From contig JAFUVT010000002.1 in the NCBI GenBank assembly GCA_017477425.1, forward strand, positions 1 to 64,000: DNA of 64,000 nt, in the 5' to 3' direction. Numbering within the stretch: the first letter of the stretch is position 1; the number at the start of each line of letters is the position of its first letter. The translations under genes and the position numbers were made by a program. Below the pieces are notes generated by a model. It was not told the DNA's origin and made no database searches. It saw nothing but the letters and a program-made list of their open reading frames with translations. This stretch comes from Bacteroidales bacterium (lineage in GTDB: Bacteria; Bacteroidota; Bacteroidia; Bacteroidales; F082). Shown here piece by piece: positions 15,484 to 23,896 of this stretch.

Positions 15484-16335
15484 TTATGCCTTGATGTTCA
15501 TTGCTGACAACATTCCACCATAGACGTTGTTCAGGGCGGTGAGGCGCTGCGACAACTGGGTCAACTGTTGGTTGAGTTGACCGGCGTTCTGTGAGGAAGC
15601 GTTGAGGTTATCCATGTACTTGTTCATAGTTTCGGTCAGCTTCTTGCTGGCGGCTGAGGTCTGCTCGGCACCTTGCAGTTGGAGCTCATAGATAGAATTG
15701 AGCGAGGTCATGCTGCTGGCCACCTTCTTGATAGTGTTGGCATCGAGGGCGCTGAAGTCGAGCTTACCCAACGAGTCGGACAGCTTCTGATTGGTCTGGA
15801 TATAGGCGTTCGAGAAGTCGGAAATGGACTTCGTGGCACGATCCATAGCGGTAGCATAGTTGGTGGTGGCAGCCATGGCGTTGGAGATATTGGCCATTTG
15901 ACCGGCATTCTCGGCCAATTGGTCGATGCCACGACCCAGTTTCTTGAAGGTGTCTTCGCTGACATTCATCTTTTCAAACATTTTGCTCAGCATGGCTTCT
16001 TCCACATCGGCGGGAGCGCCCGTGCTCTTAGCGGCAGCACCAGTAGTAGCAAATTGCGTCCTCTGAACGCCGTCCCAGTCTTCTTCGAGTTCGACGAAAA
16101 CGTTGTCCCAAGCGTATTCCACATGTTGGGGCTCGAAAGCCGACATGAAGAAAATGAGGGCTTCGATACCCAGACCGAGGGCCAGCATGAAGTCAGCACC
16201 AGGGATGTGGGTCAGTTTGAAGTAAGCACCGATCATAACCACGGATGCGCCCCAACCATAGAGGTAGCCCATAAAGGTTTTGAACTTTCTCGAAACGAGG
16301 AACTGTTGGAATTTGCTAAGTTCTTTTTTTGCCAT
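15484..16335 (-). CDS. gldL: Type IX secretion motor protein GldL (PorL)
   Basis: 283 residues with two membrane helices (about 20-40 and 45-65) containing the conserved Glu of the proton channel in GIEALIFFMSAFEP, followed by a long cytoplasmic helical region. GldL5-GldM2 is the proton-driven motor of the type IX system. Start and length fit the family. It lies between gldK (67 bp upstream) and gldM. Confidence 0.95.
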   Translation of the reverse strand: MAKKELSKFQQFLVSRKFKTFMGYLYGWGASVVMIGAYFKLTHIPGADFMLALGLGIEALIFFMSAFEPQHVEYAWDNVFVELEEDWDGVQRTQFATTGAAAKSTGAPADVEEAMLSKMFEKMNVSEDTFKKLGRGIDQLAENAGQMANISNAMAATTNYATAMDRATKSISDFSNAYIQTNQKLSDSLGKLDFSALDANTIKKVASSMTSLNSIYELQLQGAEQTSAASKKLTETMNKYMDNLNASSQNAGQLNQQLTQLSQRLTALNNVYGGMLSAMNIKA

Positions 16336-16402
16336 GACAATTTGAAATTTTTAGATTAGATTATTTGTTGATTGATTAATTGCGGTTTGGATTGGTTGTT
16401 GG

Positions 16403-17812
16403 TTATCTGTAGACTCTCGACATTCTCGGGTTGTCGCCCTTGTTGCGGCCCAGATAAGGCTGGATGCAGCGGAAGCCGATATAGCAAGTGGCGGTATCTT
16501 GATACTGGTAGTCGCGAGTGGTGACCTGCAGGTAGTACGATACGTCCTTCCATGAGCCGCCACGCACCACCTTACGCTTCATGACAGCCGGGTCGTCGGC
16601 CTTGGCGTTGTAGGTATAGTTGGGGTTCATGTCCCAGGTGAAGTTGTAGGAATTGGGGTCGTAGGCGCTGTTGGTCCATTCCGAAACGTTGCCGGCCATG
16701 TCATAGAGACCCCAGCCATTGGGGGGATAGCAGCCCACCACGAGGGTGCGCAAGCCACCGTCGGCGATGTAATTGCCTCTTCTGGGCTTGAAGTTGGCCA
16801 AGAAGCAACCTTTGGCATTGCTGGCGTTAGGACCGCCCCACGGATAGGGGTTCAGCATCTTGCCACCACGGGCAGCCCACTCCCACTCCGTCTCGGTAGG
16901 CAGGCGGAACTCCGACAGGTCGACATCCTTTCTTGAACGCATATAGGCATTAAGCAATTCGGTACGCCACACGCAGAAAGCACGGGCTTGCTGCCAGGTG
17001 ACACCCACCACTGGGTAGTTGTCGTAGGCCGGATGCCAGAAATACTTCTCCGTCATCGGGTCGTTGAACGAATAGCTATAGTCGTGAATCCAGCACAAGG
17101 TGTCGGGGTAGACGTTGATGACTTCGGCACGGGCATAGACCGAGCGGTCGCTGTAGCCTTGCTTACGGTTCGACCAGGCGCCCTTACGGTCGACATTGAT
17201 GCCGGCATCGGCCTCGCCGAGCGAATAGTCGTTGTCGACGAGCTTGTCGTCGGCAAAGTCCTTCTTTGCGGCGGCAACCATGTCAAACCAGAAGTAGGAA
17301 TAGTACAGCTTCCTGGTGTCGATTTCCTTTCTGCGGAAATACCTCTCGTGCTCAGGCAGATACATGGGCTCGAGGGCTTCGCGCACTTCGGCATCCTTGC
17401 CGTTCCAGTCGAGCTTCTCCTTCCAGTTCAGCCTTGGCGGGTCGTACACCTCGCCCGATTTGCTCTCGGTGATGGCAAACCTGTCAGGGAAGTTGTCGGC
17501 AAGAATTCTTCTTGCGATAGAGTCTCTGACCCAATACACGAATTGGCGATACTCATTGTTGGTGATTTCGGTCTCGTCCATGAAGAATGCGGAGACTGAA
17601 ACCGTTTTTGGCTCATTGAGGTAGGAACCGGTGATGTCTTCACCACCTGCGCCTACGGTAAAATTGCCTTGCGGGACGAACACCATCCCGTAAGGATCTG
17701 GTTGATTGAAGGTCTTGTTTGACTTTCTCACTCCAACCAACTCGCCTTGGTTAGAATTGCCGCAGGCTGTGAGCAGCAGCGCAACGGAAAACACGAACAA
17801 TAGTTTTTTCAT
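16403..17812 (-). CDS. gldK: Type IX secretion lipoprotein GldK (PorK), FGE-like
   Basis: 469 residues. Lipobox LLLTACG at residues 12-18 makes it an outer-membrane-anchored lipoprotein; the body is a formylglycine-generating-enzyme/sulfatase-modifying fold (MVFVPQGNFTVGAG near residue 45, DMAGNVSEWTNSAYD near residue 370 and VVRGGSWKDVSYYL near residue 425). In GldK this fold is structural, forming the periplasmic ring with GldN. The two cysteines of true FGE catalysis are not evident in the C-terminal core. It follows porP by about 200 bp. Confidence 0.95.
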   Translation of the reverse strand: MKKLLFVFSVALLLTACGNSNQGELVGVRKSNKTFNQPDPYGMVFVPQGNFTVGAGGEDITGSYLNEPKTVSVSAFFMDETEITNNEYRQFVYWVRDSIARRILADNFPDRFAITESKSGEVYDPPRLNWKEKLDWNGKDAEVREALEPMYLPEHERYFRRKEIDTRKLYYSYFWFDMVAAAKKDFADDKLVDNDYSLGEADAGINVDRKGAWSNRKQGYSDRSVYARAEVINVYPDTLCWIHDYSYSFNDPMTEKYFWHPAYDNYPVVGVTWQQARAFCVWRTELLNAYMRSRKDVDLSEFRLPTETEWEWAARGGKMLNPYPWGGPNASNAKGCFLANFKPRRGNYIADGGLRTLVVGCYPPNGWGLYDMAGNVSEWTNSAYDPNSYNFTWDMNPNYTYNAKADDPAVMKRKVVRGGSWKDVSYYLQVTTRDYQYQDTATCYIGFRCIQPYLGRNKGDNPRMSRVYR

Positions 17813-18018
17813 CTTCTTGACAATGATATTATTACTATTTTTTCTATTCTATTTTTCTCTTTTTCTGATACAAACGTCTGTTTTTGCAGACAACTTTGCC
17901 TATTAAAAACCGCCAAAATTAGAAAATATTATATTTCGTCTCAGTATTTTTTTCCACTTTTTTCCATTTTTCGACTATAAAGCCACTATAATCCCCTCTC
18001 AACCGTCATCCTAGAGCC

Positions 18019-18996
18019 TTACAGATAACGCACGCTGCGGTAGTCACGTGGCGTCCTGTCAAGGTCAAGCTTGAAACAATAACTCAGTCCTATTTCATGT
18101 GAGCCCGGTATACTCAAGCCCATCGTATTAATGTCGTATGAATAAGCCACGGTAAGGTCCTTAATGGTCAGGCCGACCATCAGTCCCACCGATTCCTGCG
18201 GGCGGTAGTTGACGCCCAAGGCAAACAAGTTGTTGTAGACCACACGGGCGCTTGCGTTGAACTGTGTCGAGGCGATGTCGCTCATCACGCTAACCGAGGG
18301 GATGAAGGTCAGGTAAGGCAAATCCTCAAATTGGAAAGGATAACCTGCCACAGCATAAAACGTGCGGTCGGTGGTGAAGCTCGCGCTCGATTCGCTGTTG
18401 TCGTTGAGTGCCTGGCTCATCGATTCGAGCACGTTGACGACCGAAAGGCCCAGGTAGAACGAATCGGGAATCTGCCAAAACGGGCCCACGTTGAAGTCGA
18501 AAAGCATGGCGCTCTCGTCGCCCAAGCCTGTAATCAGCGGGTCGCCTTCTTGGCTGGGATGCAGCTGCGCGAAGTCGACCGACCTGTTGAGCAGCGTTCC
18601 CGCCACGCCAACACCGAGTGTCGAGCCGCCCAAATCCATATGGAAGGAATAGCCCAATCCCACGTTGACATTATTCTCAAAACCCAACTGGTCTTGCATG
18701 ATAGAGAACTCCAGACCTCCATGCAAGGCTCGGAACGGCATGTCGCCCGTCAAAAGGAAAGTCTGCGGGGCGACAGCGTTGCCCTCGTTGTCCTGGAAAC
18801 CCGCCCACTGCTGGCGATAGAGACCGAGCAGGTTGATGCCTTCGCTCATGCCTGCAAAGCCAGGGTTGACATAGGCATACGAGTTGGTGTAGTTGGTGAA
18901 AATCGGCACCTGCTGCGCATGCAAACCCCATGTTGACGTCAGCAACAGGGCCAAAACGAGGGCGATATGTGTGAGTTTCGTCTTCAAAATCGACAT
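18019..18996 (-). CDS. porP: PorP/SprF family type IX secretion outer-membrane protein
   Basis: 325 residues with a signal peptide ending WGLHAQ and the family signature VPIFTNYTNSYAYVNPGFAGM just after cleavage, followed by the repeated beta-strand pattern of a 14-strand barrel and a C-terminal strand region. PorP/SprF proteins sit in the outer membrane and link the T9SS or specific cargo to the ring. Its place in front of gldK matches the porPKLMN operon of Porphyromonas, so I call it PorP rather than one of the many cargo-specific SprF paralogues. The 205 bp before gldK contain a GTCTG/CAGAC hairpin (about 17873-17895) and may hold a second promoter. Confidence 0.9.
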   Translation of the reverse strand: MSILKTKLTHIALVLALLLTSTWGLHAQQVPIFTNYTNSYAYVNPGFAGMSEGINLLGLYRQQWAGFQDNEGNAVAPQTFLLTGDMPFRALHGGLEFSIMQDQLGFENNVNVGLGYSFHMDLGGSTLGVGVAGTLLNRSVDFAQLHPSQEGDPLITGLGDESAMLFDFNVGPFWQIPDSFYLGLSVVNVLESMSQALNDNSESSASFTTDRTFYAVAGYPFQFEDLPYLTFIPSVSVMSDIASTQFNASARVVYNNLFALGVNYRPQESVGLMVGLTIKDLTVAYSYDINTMGLSIPGSHEIGLSYCFKLDLDRTPRDYRSVRYL

Positions 18997-19099
18997 TTTT
19001 GGTAGAATTGAAACCGCGAATTTACGAAAATAGTATTTATCTGTACAAATTAATTTTCAAGGAATTTTGCTATCACACTGACAACCAACACGATATTTT

Positions 19100-20578
19100 T
19101 TACCTAAAGAGCCTGATGATGTCGTTGCCGTTGGCCAGGATGACCAGTCCAAGGACGAGGATAAGGCCCACCGTTTCGGCCACTTCCATGAACTTGTCGC
19201 TGGGCTTGCGCCTCGTGATGATTTCGATGAGCAGGAAGAGGATGTGGCCACCGTCTAAGGCGGGGATGGGCAGGATGTTCATCACGGCGAGAGCGATGGA
19301 GAGGAAGGCCGTCATGCGCCAGAAGATGCTCCAAATCCATTGGTCGGGGAAAATCTTGCCGATGGAGATGAAGCCACCCACGCTCTCGTAGGCCTTCGTC
19401 TTGGGACTGAAGATGAGTTTCACCTGCTTCCAATAGTCGTTCAGCTCGTCGAAAGTCTTGCTGAAACCGGCGGGGATGGCTTGCCAGAACGTATAGTCTA
19501 CTGTCTCAACATCATAATAATCAGGTAAATATGTCCTGCAATAGGCTCCTATCACTCCCTCTTCGGGCAAATGCATCGCCAAGGCCAGTGTATCGCTGCC
19601 GCGCAGCACTTTCACTTCGATATCCTGGTTTTTGAATTGCTTTATGTTCTTTACAAAATCCTGATAATACGGCGTTTCGATATCATTAATGCCAACGATG
19701 ACATCGTTTTCCTTCAGTCCTCCTGCCTGTCCAGCCGAGTTGTCGATCACCCTTTCGACCACGAAGGGGAAACGGTAATTAATGAAATTGGCGTCTTGCT
19801 TCGACAAAAGCTTCGTAACGGCATCCTCGGGCAAATTAATCAAGGTGTCCTTTCCGCTGCGTTCCACCTCGATGGTCTTGGCCTTTTCGAGGATGATTTG
19901 CATCGGGATATCGTTGAATTTTTCGACGTACTCGCCATCAACGGCCAAGATCTTGTCGCCGTCACGAAGGCCGAACTCATAGGCCAGGCTGTCGACCGAG
20001 ATGCCGTATTTGTTGACCTCGGTGGTAGGCAGGTATTGTTCTCCTTCCTTGGTGAGCAAACCGATGTAGATGATAAAAGCAAGCAGCACGTTCATCGTCA
20101 CGCCGGCGATCATGATGATGAAGCGTTGCCATGCGGGCTTTGAGCGGAACTCCCAAGGTTGGGGGGGCTGCTGCATCTGCGACTTGTCCATCGACTCGTC
20201 GACCATGCCGGCGATTTTGTTGTAGCCGCCCAGCGGGAACCAACCGATGCCATATTCAGTGCTGTCGCTCCTACGCCAGTCGTCTTCAGGCAGCGTGCTC
20301 AAGTCGATGGGCTCGTATTTCGTCTGCTTCTTCCCTGCCGCGTCTTTGTATTCGGTGACCGTGTAACGCTCTAGTTCATTCTTGGCGAAGAACTTGAAGC
20401 GCCACTTGCCATTCACCTTCTTGCAACGGAAGAGCGAGAAACCCCAATCGAAAAACAAGTAGAATTTGTCGACACGGGTCTTGAACGCCTTAGCTGCCAA
20501 GAAGTGGCCCAATTCGTGGATGAAAACCAAAATGGAAAGCGAGAGGAAAAACTGCAATACCTTTATTAATATAGTCAT
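19100..20578 (-). CDS. rseP: RIP metalloprotease RseP (site-2 protease)
   Basis: 492 residues. The zinc motif HELGH is at residues 21-25 in the first membrane helix and the second conserved motif, NILPIPALDGGH, near residue 425. Two periplasmic PDZ domains lie between. It cleaves transmembrane anti-sigma factors and leftover signal peptides in the inner membrane. The length, slightly greater than in Escherichia coli, includes a family-typical extension between helix 1 and the first PDZ (residues about 45-120). It lies about 40 bp downstream of an M23 peptidase gene on the same strand. Confidence 0.93.
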   Translation of the reverse strand: MTILIKVLQFFLSLSILVFIHELGHFLAAKAFKTRVDKFYLFFDWGFSLFRCKKVNGKWRFKFFAKNELERYTVTEYKDAAGKKQTKYEPIDLSTLPEDDWRRSDSTEYGIGWFPLGGYNKIAGMVDESMDKSQMQQPPQPWEFRSKPAWQRFIIMIAGVTMNVLLAFIIYIGLLTKEGEQYLPTTEVNKYGISVDSLAYEFGLRDGDKILAVDGEYVEKFNDIPMQIILEKAKTIEVERSGKDTLINLPEDAVTKLLSKQDANFINYRFPFVVERVIDNSAGQAGGLKENDVIVGINDIETPYYQDFVKNIKQFKNQDIEVKVLRGSDTLALAMHLPEEGVIGAYCRTYLPDYYDVETVDYTFWQAIPAGFSKTFDELNDYWKQVKLIFSPKTKAYESVGGFISIGKIFPDQWIWSIFWRMTAFLSIALAVMNILPIPALDGGHILFLLIEIITRRKPSDKFMEVAETVGLILVLGLVILANGNDIIRLFR

Positions 20579-20621
20579 GATGGTCTATTTTTATGGAAAA
20601 CGGCTGCAAAGATAATGAATT

Positions 20622-21560
20622 TTAGTTTTGGTCGGGCTTATTAATGGTCATATAATCCACTGGGTTGATGGCGATGCCATTGTGCCAAAGCTCGAAATGC
20701 AGGTGCTCGTACACCTCGGTACCGCCCGACTGGCCCAAAATCGCGATGGCCTCGCCCGCCTTGACGTATTCGCCTTCTTTCTTCAGCAAGGTCGCATTGT
20801 GCTTATACACAGAGAAGTAGCTGTCGTCATGTTGGATGCCGATGCAATAGCCGTTGTTGATGCTCCAGGTGGAAAATACCACAGTGCCGTCCAAAGTGGC
20901 ATTGATGATCTGGTCGCCCTCGGAGACGATGTCGACACCGTAATGGCCTTCGTTGGGGTTGAAAGCCGTGGTGACCGAGCCGTTGAGCGGCACGAAGAAG
21001 TTTTTGACCATCGTGGAGGGCTTGGTGATGCTCATCAGGTCGTCGCCGAAGAGGTTGTATTGGTTTTGGGCCTCATATTCGGCACGCAAGATGCTGTCTT
21101 GCAGCGACTTCTTCAAAGTGATGGTATCGGTGACGCCTTTCGGCAGAGGCTCATAGATGTTGAGCGCAGCCAAGGCACTGTCGGCGGCGAAGTCGTAGCC
21201 TTCGATGACCTTTTTCAGGTTGTCAAAATAGATATCCTTTTTCTGCATCTCGCGGCTGAGCGAGTCGGCACGCAGGTTGAGCTGGTAGACCTCGCGGTTG
21301 AGGTTGGTGTCGGTGTAGCCCGGGATGTATTCGCGCAAGGGCGTGAAAGCGATGATAATGGACGTAATGACGATGAGCAGCAAAGCCACGCCAAGGATCA
21401 CCCAGATGAGGTTGAGCAGGTTGAGGCGGAACTTGAGCATGGTGCTGCCTGTCTCGTCGTGCGACATCTGGAAATCGTACTTACGGTTGAGTTTTTTCAG
21501 CGAGAACCACTTGCGCAGCTTTGCCCATGTGATTTTCCTATCTTTCTTTTCTTCGGTCAT
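20622..21560 (-). CDS. M23 family membrane-anchored peptidase (LytM type)
   Basis: 312 residues: a cytoplasmic basic N-terminus, one membrane helix at about 48-74, a periplasmic coiled coil (LNREVYQLNLRADSLSREMQ) and a C-terminal M23 domain. The zinc ligands are complete, HYGVD and HLHFE, so it is probably an active peptidoglycan endopeptidase rather than an EnvC-like regulator. This coiled coil plus M23 layout is common in Bacteroidota cell-shape proteins. It precedes rseP on the same strand. Confidence 0.85.
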   Translation of the reverse strand: MTEEKKDRKITWAKLRKWFSLKKLNRKYDFQMSHDETGSTMLKFRLNLLNLIWVILGVALLLIVITSIIIAFTPLREYIPGYTDTNLNREVYQLNLRADSLSREMQKKDIYFDNLKKVIEGYDFAADSALAALNIYEPLPKGVTDTITLKKSLQDSILRAEYEAQNQYNLFGDDLMSITKPSTMVKNFFVPLNGSVTTAFNPNEGHYGVDIVSEGDQIINATLDGTVVFSTWSINNGYCIGIQHDDSYFSVYKHNATLLKKEGEYVKAGEAIAILGQSGGTEVYEHLHFELWHNGIAINPVDYMTINKPDQN

Positions 21561-21624
21561 TTCCCAATGTTAGTAAGGCTATTAATAACTCGCAAAAATA
21601 TAAAAAATTGCATTACACACGAAA

Positions 21625-21654
21625 AAAGGCCGACCGCTTTCGCAGTCAGCCTTT
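21625..21654 (-). terminator. Terminator of groES-groEL
   Basis: AAAGGC-c-GAC and GTC-a-GCCTTT form a stem with one mismatch; on the minus strand it is followed by T-rich sequence. It lies 24 bp past the groEL stop. Confidence 0.6.
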
Positions 21655-21677
21655 CGCTCGTTTTCGATATTTCAGCA

Positions 21678-23312
21678 TTACATCATGCCGTCCATTCCGC
21701 CGCCCATGGGCATCGGAGGTGTGGGAGGCGTGGGCTCTTTGTGGTTGCTGATGACGCACTCAGTGGTCAGCAACATGCCAGCGATAGAGGCAGCGTTCTC
21801 CAAGGCCACTCTCGACACCTTGACGGGGTCGATGACACCCGTTTCGAGGAGGTTCTCGTACACCTCGGTGCGGGCGTTGAAGCCGAAGTCGTTCTTGCCT
21901 TCCTTCACCTTGTTGACGACGACCGAGCCTTCCAAGCCAGCGTTCTCAACGATTTGGCGCAGCGGCTCTTCCAAGGCGCGCTTGATGATGGCGATACCGG
22001 TGGTCTCGTCCTCGTTGTCGCCCTTCAGCTTCTCAATGGCCTTGATGGCACGGATGAAACCGACACCGCCGCCAGGGATGATACCCTCTTCGATGGCAGC
22101 GCGGGTGGCGTTCAGGGCGTCCTCAACGCGGTCTTTCTTTTCCTTCATCTCCACTTCGGAGGCGGCACCGACGTAGATGACTGCCACGCCACCGGCCAAC
22201 TTGGCCAAGCGTTCTTGCAGCTTCTCGCGGTCGTAGTCGCTCGTGGTGGTCTTGATTTGGGCCTTGATTTGGGCGGTGCGGGCGGCAATGGCGTCCTTGG
22301 CACCGTGACCGTTCACGATGGTGGTGTTGTCCTTGTTGATGCTCACCTTGTCGGCCTGGCCGAGCATTTGCAGGTTGGCGTCTTCGAGCTTGTAGCCCTT
22401 CTCTTCGCTGATGACGGTGCCACCGGTCAGGATGGCGATGTCTTCCAGCATTTCCTTGCGGCGGTCGCCGAAGCCAGGAGCCTTGACGGCAGCCACTTTC
22501 AGCGAGCCACGCAGACGGTTGACGACCAAGGTAGCCAAGGCCTCGCCGTCGATGTCCTCAGCGATGATGATGAGGGCGCGACCAGTTTGCAAGGTCTGTT
22601 CGAGGACGGGCAGCAAGTCCTTCATCACGGAGATCTTCTTGTCGTAAATCAAGATGTAAGGATTCTCATAGACAGCTTCCATCTTCTCGGTGTTGGTGAC
22701 GAAATAAGGCGAGATGTAACCACGGTCGAACTGCATGCCTTCGACGACGTCGACGTAGGTGTTGATGCCTTTGGCGTCTTCAACGGTGATGACGCCTTCT
22801 TGCTTCACCTTGCCCATAGCCTCGGCGATGAGGCCGCCGATGGTGCCGTCGTTGTTGGCCGAAATGGTGGCCACTTGCTTGATCTTCTCATTGTCGCCGT
22901 CGACTTTCACCGACATCTTCTTCAGCGAAGCGACCACAGCAGCCACGGCCTTGTCGATACCGCGCTTCAGGTCGAGCGGGTTGGCGCCGGCGGTGACGTT
23001 CTTCAGACCCGTAGCCACGATGCTTTGGGCGAGAACGGTGGCGGTGGTGGTACCATCACCAGCCAAGTCGTTGGTCTTGGAGGCCACTTCCTTGACGAGT
23101 TGGGCACCCATGTTCTCGACGGGGTCGATGAGTTCGATTTCCTTGGCGACCGTCACACCGTCCTTGGTGATTTGGGGAGCGCCATACGATTTTTCGATGA
23201 CCACGTTACGACCTTTGGGGCCGAGGGTCACCTTCACTGCGTTTGACAATGCATCGACGCCTTTCTTCAGGCCGTCGCGTGATTCGATATTGAAAAGAAT
23301 GTCTTTTGCCAT
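21678..23312 (-). CDS. groEL: 60-kDa chaperonin GroEL
   Basis: 544 residues, the standard length. Recognisable ATP-site motifs are [13 protein letters not shown] and [13 protein letters not shown] near the N-terminus, and the C-terminus ends in the usual Gly/Met-rich tail ([13 protein letters not shown]). It forms the double-ring folding chamber with GroES in the cytoplasm. It follows groES by 80 bp, and a near-perfect palindrome sits in that gap. Confidence 0.99.
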   Translation of the reverse strand: MAKDILFNIESRDGLKKGVDALSNAVKVTLGPKGRNVVIEKSYGAPQITKDGVTVAKEIELIDPVENMGAQLVKEVASKTNDLAGDGTTTATVLAQSIVATGLKNVTAGANPLDLKRGIDKAVAAVVASLKKMSVKVDGDNEKIKQVATISANNDGTIGGLIAEAMGKVKQEGVITVEDAKGINTYVDVVEGMQFDRGYISPYFVTNTEKMEAVYENPYILIYDKKISVMKDLLPVLEQTLQTGRALIIIAEDIDGEALATLVVNRLRGSLKVAAVKAPGFGDRRKEMLEDIAILTGGTVISEEKGYKLEDANLQMLGQADKVSINKDNTTIVNGHGAKDAIAARTAQIKAQIKTTTSDYDREKLQERLAKLAGGVAVIYVGAASEVEMKEKKDRVEDALNATRAAIEEGIIPGGGVGFIRAIKAIEKLKGDNEDETTGIAIIKRALEEPLRQIVENAGLEGSVVVNKVKEGKNDFGFNARTEVYENLLETGVIDPVKVSRVALENAASIAGMLLTTECVISNHKEPTPPTPPMPMGGGMDGMM

Positions 23313-23356
23313 GATATTTGTTGTTTATTTGTTTGTTGTTGAATTATTTAGTGGTT

Positions 23357-23388
23357 TTGTAGAGACGTAGCGCGCTACGTCTTTACAA
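23357..23388. repeat. 32-bp palindrome between groES and groEL
   Basis: TTGTAGAGACGTAGCG and its complement meet at 23372/23373, with one G-T position. The core AGACGTAGCGCGCTACGTCT is a perfect 20-bp palindrome. From memory, palindromes of the form GTAGAGACGTAGC occur as dispersed REP-like elements in many bacterial genomes. In the groESL transcript it would form a strong hairpin that could protect or terminate part of the message and set the GroES:GroEL ratio. Confidence 0.8.
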
Positions 23389-23392
23389 CGAA

Positions 23393-23671
23393 TTAGATGA
23401 TAGCGATGACATCAGATTCGCGCATAATCATATAATCCTTGCCGTCGAGGTGGAACTCGGTGCCGGCGTATTTGCCGTAGATGACCTTATCGCCCTCTTT
23501 CAGGGTCATTTTGTTGTCCTTGGTGCCGGGGCCGACGGCCACGACGGTGCCTTGTTGGGGTTTTTCTTTAGCGGTGTCGGGGATGATGATGCCGCTTGCG
23601 GTTTTCTGTTCGGCTGCTGCGGGCTCGATGACCACGCGGTCGGCCAGAGGTTTGATTGATAACTTTGCCAT
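23393..23671 (-). CDS. groES: 10-kDa chaperonin GroES
   Basis: 92 residues with the typical [11 protein letters not shown] start, the mobile loop region ([26 protein letters not shown] is the family pattern, here intact), and [12 protein letters not shown] near the end. It caps the GroEL chamber. It is the first gene of the pair; its upstream region (23672-23896) holds a small repeat element and an inverted repeat rather than another gene. Confidence 0.98.
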   Translation of the reverse strand: MAKLSIKPLADRVVIEPAAAEQKTASGIIIPDTAKEKPQQGTVVAVGPGTKDNKMTLKEGDKVIYGKYAGTEFHLDGKDYMIMRESDVIAII

Positions 23672-23712
23672 ATTATTTGTTGTTTAATTTGTTGATTATT
23701 TGTCTTTTTGAC

Positions 23713-23760
23713 GCAGGGGCTTACGCCACCTGCTTATTGGCTGTCGCCCCTACGGGGCTT
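23713..23760. repeat. Dispersed two-hairpin repeat element, copy 1
   Basis: GCAGGGGCTTACGCCACCTGC followed by GTCGCCCCTACGGGGCTT: a GCAGG/CCTGC hairpin and a GCCCC/GGGGC hairpin. Related copies lie at 28392-28447, 29298-29350 and 51643-51692. It sits upstream of groES. No protein is encoded. It is likely a REP/MITE-type element. Confidence 0.7.
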
Positions 23761-23781
23761 CGCGAGGTTTGTCATATTTCG

Positions 23782-23801
23782 TGCCAAACCGAAAATTGGC
23801 A
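23782..23801 (-). promoter_or_regulatory. Inverted repeat TGCCAA-N8-TTGGCA upstream of groES
   Basis: A 6-bp inverted repeat between the groES leader and the GH95 gene, flanked by several TGACA/TGTCA words (23770-23860). It is a plausible operator or stress-promoter element for groES, about 110 bp from its ATG. No CIRCE (HrcA) box is visible. Confidence 0.35.
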
Positions 23802-23896
23802 GGGTTTTGTCAGTCGGAGGTGACAAAGTGACATTTCGGAAAGCATGTCATCCCTGCGCGAGGCAGTGCGTGGCATGGGATCTATGCTTTCCGACG

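Noticed and set aside
20628..23246. 872-residue plus-strand ORF
   Set aside because: It runs opposite to groEL and the M23 peptidase gene, which are certain. Its composition mirrors their codon bias.
23770..23815. Sigma-54 promoter (TGGCACG) upstream of groES
   Set aside because: TGGCACG is present on the minus strand but the required GC at -12 is missing at the right distance.
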